Shown here piece after piece: positions 29,402 to 37,641 of a DNA stretch of 64,000 nt; the stretch's first letter is position 1, and every line of letters begins with the position of its first letter. The notes beneath the pieces were generated by a model. The model saw only the letters and a list, made by a program, of their open reading frames with translations. It was not told the origin of the DNA and made no database searches. Source of the stretch: a virus; IMG/VR virus record IMGVR_UViG_3300047471_000541, positions 1 to 64,000 of that record; one strand, 5' to 3'. A program made the position numbers and the translations under genes.

Positions 29402-30168
29402 CAAAATGGGATTTCGTCTTCGTCGGGTTCCGGTGGTTGCGGTGGCGCTGGCCGTCGCGGAGGCGGTGCTGCTTGTTTGTGCGATTCCGGTTCCGGTGGC
29501 CGTCGTCGTGGCTTGGCTGGCGGCTGCGGTGGCGGAATTTCGGATTCGGGTGGCGCTTCGTTCTCGTCAGGTTCCGGCCACTCGTCGCTCTCAGGCGGGC
29601 TCCCGCCCCCGGGCGAACCGTTCCACTCCTCGCTCGCCATGATCCGCTCTTGGATCCATTCGGGCAACTTGGCGAAAGTTTCGCTCTCGCCGTCCTCAAT
29701 GTCGTAGAGAAGAACGTCGAGCGTTGGCTTGGGGCAACCCATCCCTTTCGGGAGCGGGGTCACACTGGCGACCTGATGGTAGTCGCGTTTCTGCGCCGAC
29801 TTCTTATGAATAATGTTCACGAGGCAGGCTTTTTTGAGCAGGATTTTGAGGTCAAACCCTTTGAGTTCCTCCTCGGTGAAATCCCGACCGCGCCACGATT
29901 CAAGCATGTGCCGGAGATTGGCGCGTTCCCCAAGGGAGAGCGTGTAATCCTGACCGCACACGAAACTTTCTTCCCCGCGCTCCTCGTCGAAGATCGCTTT
30001 TTCGTTGGGAAGCTCCCAACCGACTCGCACCTTGCGAATCAGTTTGGGTTTACCCTTGAACGCATCGCGATGCGTTCCAAGGTCGATGATCCAAATGCAC
30101 CGCGCCGCATGGGTGCCTGGGGGCGGAAGCTGAAAACTACCGCCGCCCTTGTCTGTTGCTACTGGCAT
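29401..30168 (-). CDS. Phage ssDNA-binding protein-like, 255 aa
   Basis: The N-terminal OB-like region (FQLPPPGTHAARCIWIIDLG, GKPKLIRKVRVGWELPNEKA) matches phage single-stranded-DNA-binding proteins found beside recombinases. A long acidic Pro-rich linker (about 185-245) ends in PDEDEIPF, the acidic DxxIPF-like tip that SSBs use to recruit replication proteins. The leader AACGAAAGGAAACCAATCAA precedes ATG 30168. Confidence 0.7.
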   Translation of the reverse strand: MPVATDKGGGSFQLPPPGTHAARCIWIIDLGTHRDAFKGKPKLIRKVRVGWELPNEKAIFDEERGEESFVCGQDYTLSLGERANLRHMLESWRGRDFTEEELKGFDLKILLKKACLVNIIHKKSAQKRDYHQVASVTPLPKGMGCPKPTLDVLLYDIEDGESETFAKLPEWIQERIMASEEWNGSPGGGSPPESDEWPEPDENEAPPESEIPPPQPPAKPRRRPPEPESHKQAAPPPRRPAPPQPPEPDEDEIPF

Positions 30169-30325
30169 TTGATTGGTTTCCTTTCGTTTGTTTGATCGGC
30201 ACGAGCTTCCGATGCTTTTCGAGGTATTCCGCGAACGCCTGTTGCGCCAGCCAGTTTACGCTGCGCTCCATGTCCTCCGCGAGATACCGGAAAGGCAAAG
30301 GAATTTCGACTGCTACCCGCGCCAT
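30137..30325 (-). CDS. Possible small protein, 62 aa
   Basis: MARVAVEIPLPFRYLAEDME... is helical; the last 20 residues are read from the SSB-like leader. ATG 30325 has no Shine-Dalgarno; a palindrome (30327-30341) lies directly in front. It overlaps the SSB-like gene by 32 bases. The N-terminal 40 residues look plausible as protein. Confidence 0.45.
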   Translation of the reverse strand: MARVAVEIPLPFRYLAEDMERSVNWLAQQAFAEYLEKHRKLVPIKQTKGNQSNASSNRQGRR

Positions 30326-30326
30326 T

Positions 30327-30341
30327 GGTTCAAATTGAACC
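30327..30341 (-). repeat. 15-bp palindrome upstream of 30325
   Basis: GGTTCAA (30327-30333), one central base, TTGAACC (30335-30341). It stands at the boundary between virion and replication genes, just before the start at 30325, where a repressor or activator could bind. No -10/-35 pair was convincing near it. Confidence 0.5.
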
Positions 30342-30361
30342 GTCGCGGTTCAGGGCGCAAG

Positions 30362-31102
30362 CTATTTCTTTTTGAGCCACCAATCGACGGCGCGCTGAAC
30401 TGACATACCACCCGTAGCCGGACAAAGATTGATGTTTCCGTTGAAAGAGCAGGTTCCCGAGAACCAGTTTAAGAGTTGCAGGTCGAGAGTAGCACCAGCA
30501 GGCAGAAAAAGAGAGTAGGACACAGTGTGCGCCCCGTTGTTTCCGTTGCTGCTTTCGCACAAGCAACCCGAGCAATCATCGAACGCGAACTCACCGGCCT
30601 GCGTGATTACTCCGTTCACCATCAGGTCGTCGTCAACTTCTCCCGAAATACTCACGTTCATGTCCGTTACCCAAGGGCCGTAAGAAGCGGAATCTACCGT
30701 GGCCGCGCATCCAGTGAAAGGACCCGGCCCGAGACTCACTGGAATGTTAATACAGCCGCCGCAAGGGTTAGGCTCGCAAGGTGAACCGTCGCCCTGGTAA
30801 ACTCCTCCAAGAGCCGCGCAGTCGCCAGACGTAACAATCGTGCAGGTACCATCGGGTTTACAACACGCACCGGTCAAAATAGGGCCAACGCTAGCACCAC
30901 CTTGTCCCGACGCTGGCTCAACCGAGGTGGCGCTCTGCGGCTTCATGCGAAGCCCGAACTTCTCGACCTCAGTTTCGGTCAGGGTAACGGTAATTTCGGG
31001 CGGCTTGGGGATGCCGGTAGAGGTAGAAGCGGATTTCGCCAGTTGCGCAGCAAAATCGCGGGCAGCCTGATCGGCTTCGTCGCGGATTTCATCGGGCGTC
31101 AC
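30362..31102 (-). CDS. Virion-associated protein with Cys-rich motif, 246 aa (GTG start)
   Basis: N-terminal EIRDEADQAARDFAAQLAKS, then GIPKPPEITVTLTETEVEKF, parallels the 31513-32328 product, so the two are paralogous at this end. At residues about 78-115 is GACCKPDGTCTIVTSG...GGVYQGDGSPCEPNPCGGC; I associate this CxxxDGxCxxxxxxxC...GDGxxCxxNPC pattern with PVC-phylum surface proteins. A beta-rich C-terminus follows. GTG 31102 is in GTGA. A host-binding or decoration role is likely. Confidence 0.6.
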   Translation of the reverse strand: MTPDEIRDEADQAARDFAAQLAKSASTSTGIPKPPEITVTLTETEVEKFGLRMKPQSATSVEPASGQGGASVGPILTGACCKPDGTCTIVTSGDCAALGGVYQGDGSPCEPNPCGGCINIPVSLGPGPFTGCAATVDSASYGPWVTDMNVSISGEVDDDLMVNGVITQAGEFAFDDCSGCLCESSNGNNGAHTVSYSLFLPAGATLDLQLLNWFSGTCSFNGNINLCPATGGMSVQRAVDWWLKKK

Positions 31103-31332
31103 GGCCTGACCTTGGGAACCAACTTTTGTTTTTGCAGTTTTTCCAGAGCTGTTGGCGAACTAGGTTGAGTCGGCACTGGCGTTTGTATGTTGGCCGGCTG
31201 CACGCTAAGACCGATCGAAGTCACGGCTTTTTCCTTCGAGGTGGTGAGTTCAACTGCTTGTTCCGGCGTGTCACACTCGACCCCTAGCGTCCTTTGAACC
31301 ACGAACTTCATTTTTGGCTTTTCGTTTTTCAC
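31099..31332 (-). CDS. Hypothetical protein, 77 aa (GTG start)
   Basis: GTG 31332 is preceded by GGAGG with a 6-base spacer, stronger than for the in-frame ATG at 31311. The N-terminus MKNEKPKMKFVVQRTLGVEC and the middle suggest a small beta domain; the tail is Thr/Pro-rich (QPANIQTPVPTQPSSPTAL). It overlaps the Cys-pair gene by 62 bases. Unknown, in the Cys-rich virion gene pair. Confidence 0.55.
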   Translation of the reverse strand: MKNEKPKMKFVVQRTLGVECDTPEQAVELTTSKEKAVTSIGLSVQPANIQTPVPTQPSSPTALEKLQKQKLVPKVRP

Positions 31333-31516
31333 TTTTTTCCTCCTCTGTTTCTGGCCACCAACGATACCGGATCGCTTGAGCCATTGACATTCCGTTATTC
31401 AGATTGAGCTGCATCTGGTTACACCCCGCGCAATTTTGTAGATCAGTTCCCACCAGAAAGTCGATAGTTTTCGCCACCGGTTTCGCTACCACAGCAATCT
31501 TGTCGCCTTTTTTCAT
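31271..31516 (-). CDS. Small Cys-pair protein, 81 aa
   Basis: ATG 31516 overlaps the upstream stop (ATGA). NCAGCNQMQLNLNNGMSMAQ carries a CxxC pair, a layout I associate with small phage proteins. The C-terminus is very basic (EKSEKRKAKNEVRGSKD). It sits between the two paralogous virion genes. Confidence 0.6.
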   Translation of the reverse strand: MKKGDKIAVVAKPVAKTIDFLVGTDLQNCAGCNQMQLNLNNGMSMAQAIRYRWWPETEEEKSEKRKAKNEVRGSKDARGRV

Positions 31517-32328
31517 GTGACGTTGATGTAAAAGTACAACCCGAACCCGAGAATGATCGTCTTGGGACCGCCAAAGCAATCGCATTCACCAGCCGCAAAG
31601 TCGATGCTCCAAAACCCGTTGTAACTGAACAACTGCGTGCCAACCGCGGCGCACCAGTCTGGCACGACAATATCAGTCGGAAGCGGTGGCAACCCGTTCA
31701 CGGTGGAATCATAAGTCGCAGCGACCACGACAGGACTTCCGTCGCATATTCGAGTGGTAGCAACTGATGCGTAGTAGGTGTTGGTGTCGTACTCGAAATG
31801 CAAGGTGTGACCACCAACGAGACTCATCTTGACACCTGCGTACCAATTACACACGGATGGATCGACTTCCTCTCCGCAAGACTCCCAAAGCGTGCAAAGC
31901 GAATTCGACCAACCAAGGGTGAAATTCTGGCTAAAAGTCGATACACACGGAAGTATATCGACTTCGTATGGCACGTCGTACGCCGAGCCGTGGAACCCGC
32001 AGTCCCATGAAGTTAATCCGGCGTTAGGGGAACAACCATCGCTCTGAATGTTTCCGGCGCACCGGAACTTGATCGACAGGTGACGCGAAGCGCATGGATC
32101 ACACGGCGGCGGCCCACCGCCAGGAGGTCCCTGTGTCACAGGCGCTTCACTCGCGCTTTCGGGTTCCTCGAAATTGAGGCCGAAGGGATCGACGTCGGTT
32201 TCGGTTTCGGTTACTTCAATTCGCGGCGGGCGCGGGATACCGCTGGTTTCCTGCCCGAGACTAGCGACTTCTTCCGCGAAATCCTGTGCCGCCTGATCGG
32301 CTTCGGCGCGAATGTCATCTCGCGTCAT
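31513..32328 (-). CDS. Virion-associated protein, paralogue of 30362 product, 271 aa
   Basis: MTRDDIRAEADQAAQDFAEE... GIPRPPRIEVTETETDVDPF mirrors the N-terminus of the 30362-31102 product. The C-terminal 190 residues, with many Cys (CDPCASRHLS, CSPNAGLTSWDC, CTLWESCGEEVDPSVCNWYA), form a beta-rich, probably disulphide-linked or metal-bound domain unrelated to the paralogue. ATG 32328 in ATGA. Suggests a shared anchor with exchangeable ends. Confidence 0.6.
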   Translation of the reverse strand: MTRDDIRAEADQAAQDFAEEVASLGQETSGIPRPPRIEVTETETDVDPFGLNFEEPESASEAPVTQGPPGGGPPPCDPCASRHLSIKFRCAGNIQSDGCSPNAGLTSWDCGFHGSAYDVPYEVDILPCVSTFSQNFTLGWSNSLCTLWESCGEEVDPSVCNWYAGVKMSLVGGHTLHFEYDTNTYYASVATTRICDGSPVVVAATYDSTVNGLPPLPTDIVVPDWCAAVGTQLFSYNGFWSIDFAAGECDCFGGPKTIILGFGLYFYINVT

Positions 32329-32945
32329 GGACCAAGGTGCCAGCCGGGAAATTCCCACGGCCCACCCCACGGAGAGTTGACGCCCGCGGTGCGAAGCGTG
32401 TCGTTTATGGTCGGCCCAGCTGAAGGCGTAGCGCCAGTTGCGGCGTTCAATTTATTCAGAGCGCCGGTTGTATTCTCCACTCTCGGCAAGTTCCCGAGCT
32501 CGCTGTAAATATCCCCGACAGCTCTATTCGCATTTGGATCGCCCCCGCCGCCTTGCAACGGACTGATCCGGTTAGCCGGTGGATTGCCGCCCTTGTAAAA
32601 CGATCCCTCGCGGTGAGTAGCCGTGGCTGGGTAATCGTTGTGGAGATACCCGCCAGCGGGAAGCGAGTAGTGGTAATTGGACAGCCCCGCCGCTATTCCA
32701 GCCGCTGCGGCCGGATCGGCGAAGCGATAACCAAAATTTCCTCCGGCGCTCTGAGAATTTGCGCCCACGATTCCGCCCCCAGGCAGATCGTTTCCTCCTT
32801 GAAAGTTAGCGACAGAACTCACCGGATTGTCTTGAGGCGAAGAAATGCCTCCTTCAATCTGCAGTGATTGAGCTGGCGCAGCCGGAGCTACCGGAGCCTG
32901 CACCTGGGCTTGGCCTTGTTGTTGTTTCTGAATATAGGAAGCCAT
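32325..32945 (-). CDS. Probable virion protein, 206 aa
   Basis: Gly/Pro/Asn-rich, mostly low-complexity product starting MASYIQKQQQGQAQVQAPVA with motifs GGNFGYRFADPAAAAGIAAG and NYHYSLPAGGYLHNDYPA. It lies between the repeat virion protein and the Cys-rich pair. No domain recognised; structural role inferred only from position. Confidence 0.55.
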   Translation of the reverse strand: MASYIQKQQQGQAQVQAPVAPAAPAQSLQIEGGISSPQDNPVSSVANFQGGNDLPGGGIVGANSQSAGGNFGYRFADPAAAAGIAAGLSNYHYSLPAGGYLHNDYPATATHREGSFYKGGNPPANRISPLQGGGGDPNANRAVGDIYSELGNLPRVENTTGALNKLNAATGATPSAGPTINDTLRTAGVNSPWGGPWEFPGWHLGP

Positions 32946-32950
32946 TGGTT

Positions 32951-35596
32951 TTAGGTTGGAGTTGGGAAGTTTGCTGCGTCAACGATAATCGCGTGAAACT
33001 GAACGTAGCCATACTTGTAGGGCGACGCGTCGAGCTTGTACAAATGAAGTCCACCTGCCGGCCAACCAGTGCTCCCGGGAGAAGCGGGAATCCCGTAGTT
33101 ACCCGAAGTTTGGTTGTAAATTTCGGCGGTCACCGAATCGGGTTCCGTGTGATCCTCGTCCGGCCCAAGATCAGTAGCTACCGCATGAGCGTGCGCGGAA
33201 ATCGGTTGAGTAAGCATGTGCGGGCCAGCAATCGTCAGATCCGAATGGATCGTCGGACTTATCCTTACCGTTTTTACGTTCAACGACTTTTCGTGCGACC
33301 ATCCTGTTCCACCGGCTGAGGTCGAGGTGGTGCTCGGGCAAGTTGTTCCACAGGTCGAATTCGACGCGGTTCCCTGACTGCTCGCGGTCGATTGAACTGA
33401 CGCCTTCATCCCCTTGGCGGTAATCGTTACGCTCTTGGGCGAAAACTTCGGCCAAGACATGACAGCTCCACCGACAATCGACGATAGTTTGGCCGCAACC
33501 AGAGCGGGCCAGGTCGAGGGATCGGCTGGCTGCGCGATATAAAACCCGTAGTGCATACAGTCCAAGTTGTTCCCCCAAAACTGCACAATCTCCGGAGTCA
33601 CATCAGGGATCATGCTGGCACTGGATTGCGCGGAAGCTCTTAACGCCATGGACACCGAGTAATTGATGCTCACGCCGGTATCGAACGCTCCGGTTTCCTG
33701 ATTCACGCCTTCGCCATAGGCCGTTTCGATGATGCCGACGACGTTGAGCAAAATGTCAGGCATATCGATGTTCACCTTCGAGGGATAAGACAACACGTAC
33801 TCGTCGAGAACTGTCGCGACCGCAGTCAGATCAACCTGCCGCTCATCCTGTTTCCACTGGTCGCGCGGCTTAATTTCCATTCGCGCGGTTCCAAGATCGC
33901 TGCCAGCCGCCCGGGTACGCGTCGTGAAGGGAATAATGACGTTCAGATGTTCGTCGTATTCCTGCCCGTTGAGCGTCGGCCACGGCGTGTTATCCGCGCG
34001 CTCAGTGGAACGCACATCGTAACCGTTACCCAAATCCATGACGTCGCTTTTGAGAACGAACTGACCCGTTTCCACAGGTAGCGAACCGTGAGTGTTCAGC
34101 GTGTGAGTGGTCGTCGTCGTGTCGCCACCGTTTTGCTCGGTAAATCCGTGATCCTGTATGGTCACACCGCCGCTTGGGATCGTGCCGAGTTTCTTGGTGA
34201 TGATGCGCTTTTTCCAGAGCGCGGTGCGCTTCTCGGTGCGCTCGAACTCGCCTGGGAGCAGCGTGGGATTGGTCGAAACGTCCGGTGGAATCGCCGAATC
34301 AATCGAGGTTTCCGTGAGCGGGATCGCCGCCCGCAGCTTCTCGGGGATCAGGTTGAGGATCGACTTGGTGTAACTGTCGTCGGGGAACACGGAAGGAACG
34401 TTGGATTCGGTTTTGAGCGAGATGCCGTTACCCAAATCTTCCACCGCCGATTCGACCGTGAGCGGGCTGGGGGTAATCGTTTGAAGGCCGGATTGAAGAC
34501 GAGCTACTTGAGTAGCAACCTGTTGTTGTCCGGTCATGCGGTACTCTGTAATTTCTACAGGCAACGCCGTTATATCGCGGAAAACGCGCGTGTTCTTAAC
34601 CACGAACACGTTGACCTGCTCGCTCGTGCGTTTGAGGTCGCCGTCCACCATCGTTGGGTCGGCAGCTATTCCTTCGGTGACTGACGACTGCGTTTTAACC
34701 GGAATCAGTGCCTTGAACTTGTGGGGAGTAACGTCGGTCAGTTCGCGGTCGAACTTTTGCTCAGTGAAAAGAGTGTCGACGAAATCGTGTTCCTCGATCG
34801 CTGCGCCGTTACCGAGGTTCTGCCACGTAACGTCCAGCACCGAAGTCGGCAGGGTTGGTGTAACAGTGGAAAGTTGAAGCGTTTTCTCGATCTGCTCGAC
34901 CTGCTTGTCCTTGGTCGTACGGGAGCCGGTGATCGTAATTGGCAGTACCCCGGGAGCGAAGAAATCTTGCGCTCCGGTTTTCATCCGGTGCCGGAAAACG
35001 TCGATCTGTTCGTCGCTGGCCGAGGTGGTCCCAGGCGGAAGCGGAAGCGGGATCGGACCAGCAATCCCCGCCTCAGTGAAAGTGTAACTCGCTTCGGGAA
35101 CAAAGAACCCGAACTCCGAAGGGATCAATAACGACCGGTTAACGTCCCAGCGCTGGTTGGGGAACACGTACGGCACAACTCCGTAGGTAAGAAGGGACTT
35201 CCCATCTCCCAGCGCCTCTTGGCTCATGGTGGTGACCAGCGCGTTTAACGGAGGCGGTGGATCGGTTTCTTCTACCAACCGCTCATTGAGCGTTTCGGTT
35301 TGCGCGTCCCCTGTGCGCTTGTAACTGATCAGATCGTTGCCAGCTAAGAGAATCTCGTCAATCGTGGTGAGAGTCGCGCCCTCGTACTGGTTGTCGTTCT
35401 GGTTAAGATCGATGTAGGTGCGATCCCCATTGAGCGTCGTAGGGAAGCTGTAATCGGCCTGCACGCCCTCGCGGAGCGTGACCACCTTGAGCTGGCGCCG
35501 GAACTTCGCGGGCGTGAGCTGCGGCGAACCAATGGTTTTTCGGTACAGCTTGTTGCCGTCAACCACATCTGTCCCGCGGCCTCGTTTGAGTCCCAT
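32951..35596 (-). CDS. Large virion protein with four-fold internal repeat, 881 aa
   Basis: Four divergent units of about 130 residues, each led by (D/A)LG(N/D)G near residues 131, 264, 392 and 524, with an aligned IPxxF/IP...T stretch and a final charged KRT/R-Q-V segment. The C-terminal ~290 residues form other domains (CGTTCPSTTSTSAGGTGWSH, then SAHAHAVATDLGPDEDHTEP). A tail, tape or ring protein made by duplication is likely. ATG 35596. Confidence 0.6.
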   Translation of the reverse strand: MGLKRGRGTDVVDGNKLYRKTIGSPQLTPAKFRRQLKVVTLREGVQADYSFPTTLNGDRTYIDLNQNDNQYEGATLTTIDEILLAGNDLISYKRTGDAQTETLNERLVEETDPPPPLNALVTTMSQEALGDGKSLLTYGVVPYVFPNQRWDVNRSLLIPSEFGFFVPEASYTFTEAGIAGPIPLPLPPGTTSASDEQIDVFRHRMKTGAQDFFAPGVLPITITGSRTTKDKQVEQIEKTLQLSTVTPTLPTSVLDVTWQNLGNGAAIEEHDFVDTLFTEQKFDRELTDVTPHKFKALIPVKTQSSVTEGIAADPTMVDGDLKRTSEQVNVFVVKNTRVFRDITALPVEITEYRMTGQQQVATQVARLQSGLQTITPSPLTVESAVEDLGNGISLKTESNVPSVFPDDSYTKSILNLIPEKLRAAIPLTETSIDSAIPPDVSTNPTLLPGEFERTEKRTALWKKRIITKKLGTIPSGGVTIQDHGFTEQNGGDTTTTTHTLNTHGSLPVETGQFVLKSDVMDLGNGYDVRSTERADNTPWPTLNGQEYDEHLNVIIPFTTRTRAAGSDLGTARMEIKPRDQWKQDERQVDLTAVATVLDEYVLSYPSKVNIDMPDILLNVVGIIETAYGEGVNQETGAFDTGVSINYSVSMALRASAQSSASMIPDVTPEIVQFWGNNLDCMHYGFYIAQPADPSTWPALVAAKLSSIVGGAVMSWPKFSPKSVTITAKGMKASVQSTASSQGTASNSTCGTTCPSTTSTSAGGTGWSHEKSLNVKTVRISPTIHSDLTIAGPHMLTQPISAHAHAVATDLGPDEDHTEPDSVTAEIYNQTSGNYGIPASPGSTGWPAGGLHLYKLDASPYKYGYVQFHAIIVDAANFPTPT

Positions 35597-35598
35597 TT

Positions 35599-36597
35599 TT
35601 AGATGTACCTTGCGCGAGTGAGCGTTTGCTGCGGATTAAGGGAAGCGCCGTTTTTGAGTCTCATGTAGGCTTCGTCATACTCGGTTTTCAGGGATCCGCG
35701 CACCTCGCGGTTTTGGACGTTCGGATGCGCGGCCACGTACTTCCAACGGGCAATCGGGAGCAAGTACGACTCCACCATGTCAGGATCGAGCGCCTTAACC
35801 TCCGCTTCGGGATCGTCCCCGCCCTGCTCGTCCAGATCGGCGCGGGTAATCAGGATCGGTTTGCGGTAAACCTCGAAGGTCAGGTTCGCGGGCGCGAGCG
35901 GCATCGGGTTAATGCTCAGGTAAATCGAAGTGCCTGTGCGTGCGCTGTCCTGCAACGCTTCCACGCGGAACTCTTGTGGCACACCGGTCACCTTTTCCCA
36001 CAGCGTGTAGAACGGATAATAACAGCAGCGCCGGCCACTGATCGGACACGACCAGTAATAGGTGGACAAAAAATCGACCTTGCTCTGCGCGGGCCGCAGT
36101 CGCCACGTTCGCGCCAGGGTCACCGGTTCGAGAACGGCAGCAACGTCGGCGTCCATGAGGAAACAGTCACCGTAGATCGTGGCCTGCGGCGTCCCACTGG
36201 CTCCGGTTAACGCACGCAGAAAAGTAAAAGTCGAGGTAGGAGCCGGGGCATCGTTGCCATTGTAAGTAATGTCCACGATCCGGTTGAGCATCTGCTCGCC
36301 ACCGATTAACGCCGAGCATCCGCGCATCCACTCGGCGAACTGTCCCACCATTGTCGCCGTCTTTTGTCCCTGCGTCGTAGTGAGCGTGATGTTGGTAGTC
36401 GGATTGATGTAGGCGCTGCGGGAACCGTACTTCAGCGACTCCGGTCCATCGCGATAGATAATCTGGATCGATTGATTGACCGCGCCGACGGCGCGCACGA
36501 TTTCGCTCTCGTCTTCTCCGTTGTCCGCGCCCCCCAGCGAGAACCCGTAAATGTTGGCGTAAGCTAGAAGATCGAGGACAATCTCTTGTACGGTCAT
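35599..36597 (-). CDS. Probable connector/tail protein, 332 aa
   Basis: I prefer ATG 36597 (MTVQEIVLDLLAYANIYGFS), with AAGG eight bases upstream; an alternative TTG at 36633 overlaps the upstream stop. The sequence has a helical start, then beta regions and CPISGRRCCYYPFYTLWEKV. Position between capsid-side and large virion genes suggests a head-tail connector, but I did not recognise a family. Confidence 0.55.
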   Translation of the reverse strand: MTVQEIVLDLLAYANIYGFSLGGADNGEDESEIVRAVGAVNQSIQIIYRDGPESLKYGSRSAYINPTTNITLTTTQGQKTATMVGQFAEWMRGCSALIGGEQMLNRIVDITYNGNDAPAPTSTFTFLRALTGASGTPQATIYGDCFLMDADVAAVLEPVTLARTWRLRPAQSKVDFLSTYYWSCPISGRRCCYYPFYTLWEKVTGVPQEFRVEALQDSARTGTSIYLSINPMPLAPANLTFEVYRKPILITRADLDEQGGDDPEAEVKALDPDMVESYLLPIARWKYVAAHPNVQNREVRGSLKTEYDEAYMRLKNGASLNPQQTLTRARYI

Positions 36598-36629
36598 GCT
36601 GCGCGCCTTGCCGAAAGCGCGGGGAATTG

Positions 36630-37004
36630 TCAAACAGGAAAGCCGAGGGCTTCCTTCATTTCATCTTCGCTCATGCCCTTTTTCCACACGCCAGCGTCCC
36701 TGGCGCGCTGCTTAATCGTCCTCTCCGGAGGCGGCGTATTGATTTGCACCAACTCAGGATCACTGATCGCTACGTCACTTTCTTCCGCTTCGTAGAACTC
36801 TGGAACCCACTGCTGTTGGAACAGCACTTGACCTATTAGGTCAAACTTGTCGCGCTCGTAATCCTCGAGCGACATTTCAAACACGAACCCACCAAATTCC
36901 GGCCGCAAAACCGCTTGCCCGTAGTTTTTGAGACTTTTTCCACAAATCGGGTACTCCGTACGTCCATGAGAGAGAACCCTGTTAATCAATCGAACTTTGA
37001 ACAT
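36630..37004 (-). CDS. Hypothetical virion-cluster protein, 124 aa
   Basis: MFKVRLINRVLSHGRTEYPI... begins at ATG 37004. Mixed alpha/beta, Glu-rich middle (PEFYEAEESDVAISDPELVQ), C-terminal helix with KKGMSEDEMKEALGFPV. Sits in the capsid-connector cluster. No family recognised. Confidence 0.6.
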   Translation of the reverse strand: MFKVRLINRVLSHGRTEYPICGKSLKNYGQAVLRPEFGGFVFEMSLEDYERDKFDLIGQVLFQQQWVPEFYEAEESDVAISDPELVQINTPPPERTIKQRARDAGVWKKGMSEDEMKEALGFPV

Positions 37005-37083
37005 GGCCCGTGATAACAGAAAGGCGGTTGAGCTGTCGAGCCCAACCGCCTCTATGAACTATCTGTGCCTTAACCGGCTGAGT

Positions 37084-37572
37084 TTACGTGCCGAGGGCGA
37101 CAATATCAACCGGCTTGAACTCTTTGGCGACTCCATGCTGGTTGTAGAAGATTTGCCCATCCCTGTCCTGACCAAACTTGCGCTTGGCCGCTTCGGAGAT
37201 GAGGAACTCCTGACCGCGCCCGCTCTGGACAAACACCAGATGGTCGTAGTCTTTACCGTCGTCGGGCATCGCTCTGACGTTGCTGCCGTCAAGAACGGTC
37301 ACCAGTACTTGGTTGCTCGGCGTGACTTGATCGATGATCGGTTTCGTTCCGTCGATCACTGGATCGGCGAAACCCTCGTAGGGATCGGGAGGCGGTACGT
37401 CCTCCACGACTTCCTGCTCCGGAGCCGGAACTGACTTTCCTTTCGCGCCGTTCTTGTCGTCTTTTTTCAGTAGCGCGATCAACTCGTCTTTCTTGGCGTC
37501 GTGAGCGTAGTCGAGGTTGCGGCTATCCGCTTCCTCTTTCAACTCAGCCACCGTCATATTTGCGTAATCCAT
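37084..37572 (-). CDS. HeH/LEM-like domain protein, 162 aa
   Basis: Residues 5-38, MTVAELKEEADSRNLDYAHD then AKKDELIALLKKDD, have the helix-extended-loop-helix pattern of HeH/LEM/SAP-like domains, found at the N-terminus of some phage head or tail proteins. A Pro/Glu linker leads to a small C-terminal domain (QVLVTVLDGSNVRAMPDDGK). Directly downstream of the capsid gene. Head completion role is possible. Confidence 0.6.
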   Translation of the reverse strand: MDYANMTVAELKEEADSRNLDYAHDAKKDELIALLKKDDKNGAKGKSVPAPEQEVVEDVPPPDPYEGFADPVIDGTKPIIDQVTPSNQVLVTVLDGSNVRAMPDDGKDYDHLVFVQSGRGQEFLISEAAKRKFGQDRDGQIFYNQHGVAKEFKPVDIVALGT

Positions 37573-37594
37573 AATGAATTTCTTTCGGGGTTGT

Positions 37595-37626
37595 GGAGCG
37601 CCGCCCCCACTTCTGAACGGCGCTCC
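37595..37626 (-). other. 9-bp hairpin after capsid gene
   Basis: GGAGCGCCG (37595-37603) and CGGCGCTCC (37618-37626) pair perfectly around a 14-base loop, between the capsid stop and the next start. No T-run follows on the transcribed side, so it may stabilise or process the capsid message rather than stop transcription. Confidence 0.5.
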
Positions 37627-37641
37627 GGTGTTGCTCCAAAT

